NCBI GenBank assembly: GCA_030653335.1
Contig: JAURZP010000320.1
Span: 1-9,768 of the forward strand
Reading direction: 5' to 3'
Length of the DNA stretch: 9,768 nucleotides
From: Methanoregula sp.
GTDB taxonomy: Archaea > Halobacteriota > Methanomicrobia > Methanomicrobiales > Methanospirillaceae
A program made the translations under genes and the position numbers. Each line of letters starts with the position of its first letter. The first letter of the stretch is position 1. Under the pieces are notes generated by a model, which ran no database searches, was not told where the DNA came from, and worked only from the letters and a program-made list of their open reading frames with translations. Below, one piece after another: positions 6,905-9,768 of this stretch.

Positions 6905-6911
6905 AAAAAAA
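6905..6911 (-). terminator. Oligo-T terminator of the right-hand kinase operon
   Basis: A7 on the plus strand reads as T7 on the minus strand, about 80 nt beyond the kinase stop at 6991. Together with the T7 at 6885-6891 it forms a convergent terminator pair in a short spacer. Confidence 0.45.
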
Positions 6912-6990
6912 TATTCAGAGGTAGTGTAAAGATCAGATGAAATTGATCACGTGAGGCACCGGAGTTAATCGTTTAATTATGTAATGGGCT

Positions 6991-8241
6991 TTACTTCACT
7001 TCAATGAGCCGGTACGCCCCCTCCGGCACCCTCATCTCAAACCGTGCCCCCTTGCCCGGCTCACCCGTCTCCCGGATGGTGATGCCGGTGATATCAAGGA
7101 TCTCCCGGGCGAGGGTTAATCCAAGACCGGTGTTCTTCCCAAATCCGCGTTTAAAGATCATCTCCTTCTCGTTAGCAACAACACCTTCGCCATCATCTTC
7201 GCACACCACAATATGATCGCCCTCGCGTTCCAGAGCAGAGAACCGGAGGGTGGTGATCTTCCCCCCGTACCGGACCGCGTTGTCCATCATGTTGTAACAG
7301 ACCTTGACCATCAGCGGATCAGCGAATACTTCAAAACCGTCAGGGAGATCGTTCTTCAGCACAACCTGTCCGAATGAGGCTTGCTTTGCCGCAGTGTCTA
7401 CAAGTTTACGGCAGTCCTGCCAGAAGGGGGCATTGGCGCCGATCTTCTCGTATTCTTTGGTGAACCGGATCATGGCGGTGATCTGGTCTATCGCCTTTGT
7501 TATGCGGGTGAAGTATCCCTCGTGTTTGGGATCCGTCACTTCTGATTGTAACAACCCGAGAAACCCATTCAGCGTCAGAAGCTGGTTGTTGATGTCGTGC
7601 CGGGTGATGGAAGAGAGTAGCGTGAGTTTTTTATTGGATACCCGCAACGCATCTTCCACCCGCCTGATATCCGTTATGTCACTGATTGCCACACGAACCG
7701 TTGGAGCCCCATCGGTTTTGCCGGGTATCCTGATGCTTTCCAGCCGGGCGGGGAACGGGGAACTGTCACCCCGTTTAAGCATGAGAGTGCAGCTCTGCTT
7801 TTCTTCATGATTCAGCACGTTTAAGAAATACCGGTGCCACGTGTCGGAATCTTTTTCCGACATAAATTTACTAAATGGAGCCCTGAGCAGGTTGTTCCGC
7901 TCAATACCAAGAAGCGATGCACCGGTAAGGTTGACGTCGCTGATAAGCCCCTTGTCGGTGAGGGATAGATACCCGAGAGGAGCAAACTCGTAGAGGTCAA
8001 GGTACTTGTCCCGGGACTCTTCAAGCGCAAGGTGAGCTCTCCGGAGCTCATCAGCCTGCATCTCAAGCTCGATCTGGTGCACCTGGAGTTCGTGGATGAG
8101 TTGTTCCGGGGTCTGACCCTTCAAGTCAGAAGAACTCTCTTGGGAGTGTGCGAGCTGCTCCTCCGCATCGTCCCGCATCGAATGTCCGGAGCCTGATGTG
8201 TCCGGCTTCTTCTCTTTTAAACTCTTATTTCCTGCAGCCAT
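6991..8241 (-). CDS. PAS-domain sensor histidine kinase
   Basis: 416 residues, cytosolic. A polar N-terminus leads to an amphipathic coiled coil (about 44-80, LIHELQVHQIELEMQADEL), a linker commonly placed before PAS domains. One PAS domain follows (about 80-195, from YEFAPLGYLSL to VAISDITDI). The dimerisation helix carries H215 in SSITRHDINNQLL, an H-box variant in which the histidine is followed by D-I-N-N; this form is frequent in methanogen kinases. The ATPase domain has N317/N321 (YNMMDNAVRYGG), D349 in EDDGEGV, and a G2 loop GFGKNTGLGLTLAREI. All elements needed for autophosphorylation appear intact. It has no receiver domain and none is encoded next to it in the window, so its target is unknown. 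Its ATG overlaps the stop of the CheB/CheR-type gene (TGATG) behind a strong GGAGG site, so the two proteins are probably made together. Confidence 0.93.
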   Translation of the reverse strand: MAAGNKSLKEKKPDTSGSGHSMRDDAEEQLAHSQESSSDLKGQTPEQLIHELQVHQIELEMQADELRRAHLALEESRDKYLDLYEFAPLGYLSLTDKGLISDVNLTGASLLGIERNNLLRAPFSKFMSEKDSDTWHRYFLNVLNHEEKQSCTLMLKRGDSSPFPARLESIRIPGKTDGAPTVRVAISDITDIRRVEDALRVSNKKLTLLSSITRHDINNQLLTLNGFLGLLQSEVTDPKHEGYFTRITKAIDQITAMIRFTKEYEKIGANAPFWQDCRKLVDTAAKQASFGQVVLKNDLPDGFEVFADPLMVKVCYNMMDNAVRYGGKITTLRFSALEREGDHIVVCEDDGEGVVANEKEMIFKRGFGKNTGLGLTLAREILDITGITIRETGEPGKGARFEMRVPEGAYRLIEVK

Positions 8242-9768
8242 CAGCCCTCCTTCCCGTCCAGCCTGCCGGGTTTATCCTTCTCTTCCTTATCGCCGGGAGA
8301 TGCGACCTCTTCCATAGCCAGAAGAATGAGATGGGGGTCACCCTCTTCCCCGACAATCTCACGGGCATTGAGGAGCATCTTCTTCTGTCCGATACCGGGA
8401 AAATTGTGCTCGACAATGAAATTCTCAAACGATCGGTTCTTTGGCAGCACTTGCTCCAGCAGTTCATGAAGCCGGGGGATATCCCACTGGCTGTTCCCGA
8501 GTTCATACAGCACCTTTCCCTGTGTCGCTTCAGGAGTTACTTTGAACGTAGCATAGAACGATTGGCTCGCAGAGACTACCTCAAATCTGGCGTTCAGGAC
8601 AACCAGCGGTTCCCTGACCGTGTTGACAATGCTCTGCGCATAATCGCGGGCAACCCGGACCTCGGCTTCGACCGCTTTGAGGGCAGTGATATCAGAGAAT
8701 GTCAGCACCACACCTTCAATCACGTTCTCCAGCGTGCGGTACGGCATGATGCGGATATGGAACCACTCATTATTTGTCGTAAGCACCAGATTCTCCCGGG
8801 GGATGAGCGAATCAAGTACCGCTTGGGCCTCGGCGACCAGGTCCACATCCGGGATCAGTGACCGAAGGTCAGCGAGCGGACGTCCGGTATCCGTTGCAGC
8901 AAGCCGGTAGACTTTTATCGCTTCGCGGGTGAACCGTTTGATCGCGAGGCGTGTATCTAAAAATATCGTGCCGATATTGACGTTTTCGAGCAGGTTCTTC
9001 ATGTCGTTCTGGACGCCCGTGAGCTGGTCGATCTTTGCCTGCAGCTCCGCATTCACCGTCACGATCTCTTCGTTTACTGACTGGAGTTCCTCTTTGGAGG
9101 TCTCCAGTTCCTCATTGGTGGACTGGAGCTCTTCGTTGGTGGATTGCAGTTCCTCATTCGTGGATTTGAGTTCTTCGTTGGCTGCCTGCATCTCCTCAAT
9201 GGTTGCCTGAAGGTTTTCTTTGGTGTACGCAAGGTCCTGCTCGAGTTCCTCTACGCGCTTTGACTCGCCTTTTGCAGTAACCCGCTTCCTGCGTGTGCTC
9301 TTCTCTGGCTGGGGCAGCACGGCATCCTGGAAACTTATCAGCAGCAGATCCCGGGTTGCCTCCGGGTCGGCAAGGGGCCGGACCGTGAGGTCAACCCCGT
9401 GAATGCCGCCGTTTGTCCGGACTGGCAGGTCTTTTACCACAAACGGTCTCTTCTGTGCAGCTGCGTTCTGGATCGCATAACGCAAGTCCAGTTGCAGTCC
9501 TTCGCGTGCCATGGCTATGACATTGTGGCTGGGCTGACCCTGTGCCGGCTGGAGGTACTTCCCCGTATCGCCGTGCACGTACACGATATCGCCTTTCTCA
9601 TCGGTGATCACGGACGGGGGTGCAAACGACTGGAGCAGCACGCGTTTGGTGAGTTCGGCAAAGTTGGTCTTGTCTTTCCTGTTGGCAATATCGCCCGGTT
9701 CCTTATCGGGCTGGTCGCCGGTCCATGCAAAGCGCTGGGCAACGAGCGTCCGGGTGGATGCAAGAGAG
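8241..9768 (-). CDS. CheB/CheR-fusion-type protein, C-terminal PAS region (runs off right edge)
   Basis: The frame is open from the right edge (508 residues visible) to TGA at 8241. A GTG at 9641 is in frame but is probably internal, because coding-like sequence continues upstream without a stop (TRTLVAQRFAWTG). Numbering from the first whole codon: a PAS domain at about 47-150 (VITDEKGDIVYVHGDTGKYL), a long coiled coil at 170-252 built on N-E-E-L-x-S-T heptads, a PAS_10-type domain at about 257-362 (NVNIGTIFLDTRLAIKRFT), and a third PAS at about 372-487 (VREPLVVLNARFEVVSASQSF). This order is characteristic of large CheB methylesterase-CheR methyltransferase-PAS proteins, whose catalytic parts would be beyond the edge and are not seen here. 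Such proteins act in chemotaxis-like or other signalling and often end in a kinase; here the kinase is a separate, coupled gene. A Lys/Glu-rich tail follows the last PAS. Confidence 0.85.
   Translation of the reverse strand, partial: SLASTRTLVAQRFAWTGDQPDKEPGDIANRKDKTNFAELTKRVLLQSFAPPSVITDEKGDIVYVHGDTGKYLQPAQGQPSHNVIAMAREGLQLDLRYAIQNAAAQKRPFVVKDLPVRTNGGIHGVDLTVRPLADPEATRDLLLISFQDAVLPQPEKSTRRKRVTAKGESKRVEELEQDLAYTKENLQATIEEMQAANEELKSTNEELQSTNEELQSTNEELETSKEELQSVNEEIVTVNAELQAKIDQLTGVQNDMKNLLENVNIGTIFLDTRLAIKRFTREAIKVYRLAATDTGRPLADLRSLIPDVDLVAEAQAVLDSLIPRENLVLTTNNEWFHIRIMPYRTLENVIEGVVLTFSDITALKAVEAEVRVARDYAQSIVNTVREPLVVLNARFEVVSASQSFYATFKVTPEATQGKVLYELGNSQWDIPRLHELLEQVLPKNRSFENFIVEHNFPGIGQKKMLLNAREIVGEEGDPHLILLAMEEVASPGDKEEKDKPGRLDGKEG
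8245..8252 (-). promoter_or_regulatory. Shine-Dalgarno site of the PAS kinase gene
   Basis: The minus strand reads AAGGAGGG, then CTG, then ATG. The spacer is short but the match is strong, and it lies within the final codons of the upstream gene. It fixes the kinase start at 8241. Confidence 0.65.
9063..9191 (-). repeat. Heptad-encoding imperfect 21-bp repeats
   Basis: About six imperfect tandem 21-bp units encode successive heptads of the form NEEL(Q/K/E)ST (AANEELKS, TNEELQS, TNEELQS, TNEELET, SKEELQS, VNEEI). They form the rigid coiled coil between two PAS domains, a conserved trait of CheB/CheR-PAS proteins. The repeats are selected at protein level; the units vary at silent sites. Confidence 0.75.

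Noticed and set aside
8148..8861. Plus-strand open frame of 237 codons opposite the kinase/CheB-CheR junction
   Set aside because: It lies antisense to two clear signalling genes and has no recognisable domain; the length reflects codon bias on the other strand.
9063..9191. Possible CRISPR-like or tandem DNA repeat array
   Set aside because: The 21-bp units are contiguous without spacers, in frame, and encode coiled-coil heptads known from this protein family.
9639..9641. GTG as the true start of the CheB/CheR-type gene
   Set aside because: The reading frame stays open and coding-like to the right edge, there is no ribosome binding site before the GTG, and it falls at the beginning of a PAS domain.

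Overview
The window looks like the chromosome of a methanogenic archaeon of the Methanomicrobiales type (Methanoregula/Methanosphaerula-like). This is inferred, not proven. The reasons are an archaeal Cdc48/VAT N-terminal domain at the left edge, long multi-PAS histidine kinases, a kinase H-box of the form TRHDINNQ, overlapping genes with GGAGG-type ribosome binding sites, oligo-T stretches after genes instead of clear hairpin terminators, and AT-rich TATA-like elements instead of bacterial -35/-10 boxes.

Left block (1-5516, all minus strand). Four genes are read from about 5516 down past position 1: a 219-residue protein that may belong to the TraB/EreA/ChaN-like group; a 1115-residue REC-5xPAS-HisKA_2-HATPase hybrid kinase; a 449-residue response regulator with a REC domain, an unassigned middle domain and a PadR-like winged helix; and the first 62 residues of a Cdc48/VAT AAA+ ATPase. 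The first two genes are 25 bp apart, the kinase and regulator overlap by 23 bp, and the regulator and Cdc48 overlap by 32 bp. This reads as one transcription unit in which a soluble sensor kinase signals to a DNA-binding regulator, with a protein-unfolding ATPase on the same message.

Middle block (5517-6990). An AT-rich stretch of about 660 bp without a convincing large gene contains possible promoters and one possible 42-codon small ORF. It is followed by a plus-strand nucleotidyltransferase (MNT) and HEPN pair that overlap, a probable toxin-antitoxin-like module. Two oligo-T stretches, one per strand, separate the pair from the minus-strand block to its right.

Right block (6991-9768, minus strand). 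A CheB/CheR-fusion-type protein runs off the right edge; only its PAS-coiled-coil-PAS-PAS tail is visible. Its stop codon overlaps the start of a PAS histidine kinase (TGATG), so the two are probably translationally coupled. No output regulator for this kinase is seen in the window.

The most interesting items are the REC-unknown-PadR regulator, its overlaps with a hybrid kinase on one side and Cdc48 on the other, the 219-residue leading gene of that operon, and the HEPN protein that lacks the usual catalytic motif at the expected place. No wholly new system is demonstrated.
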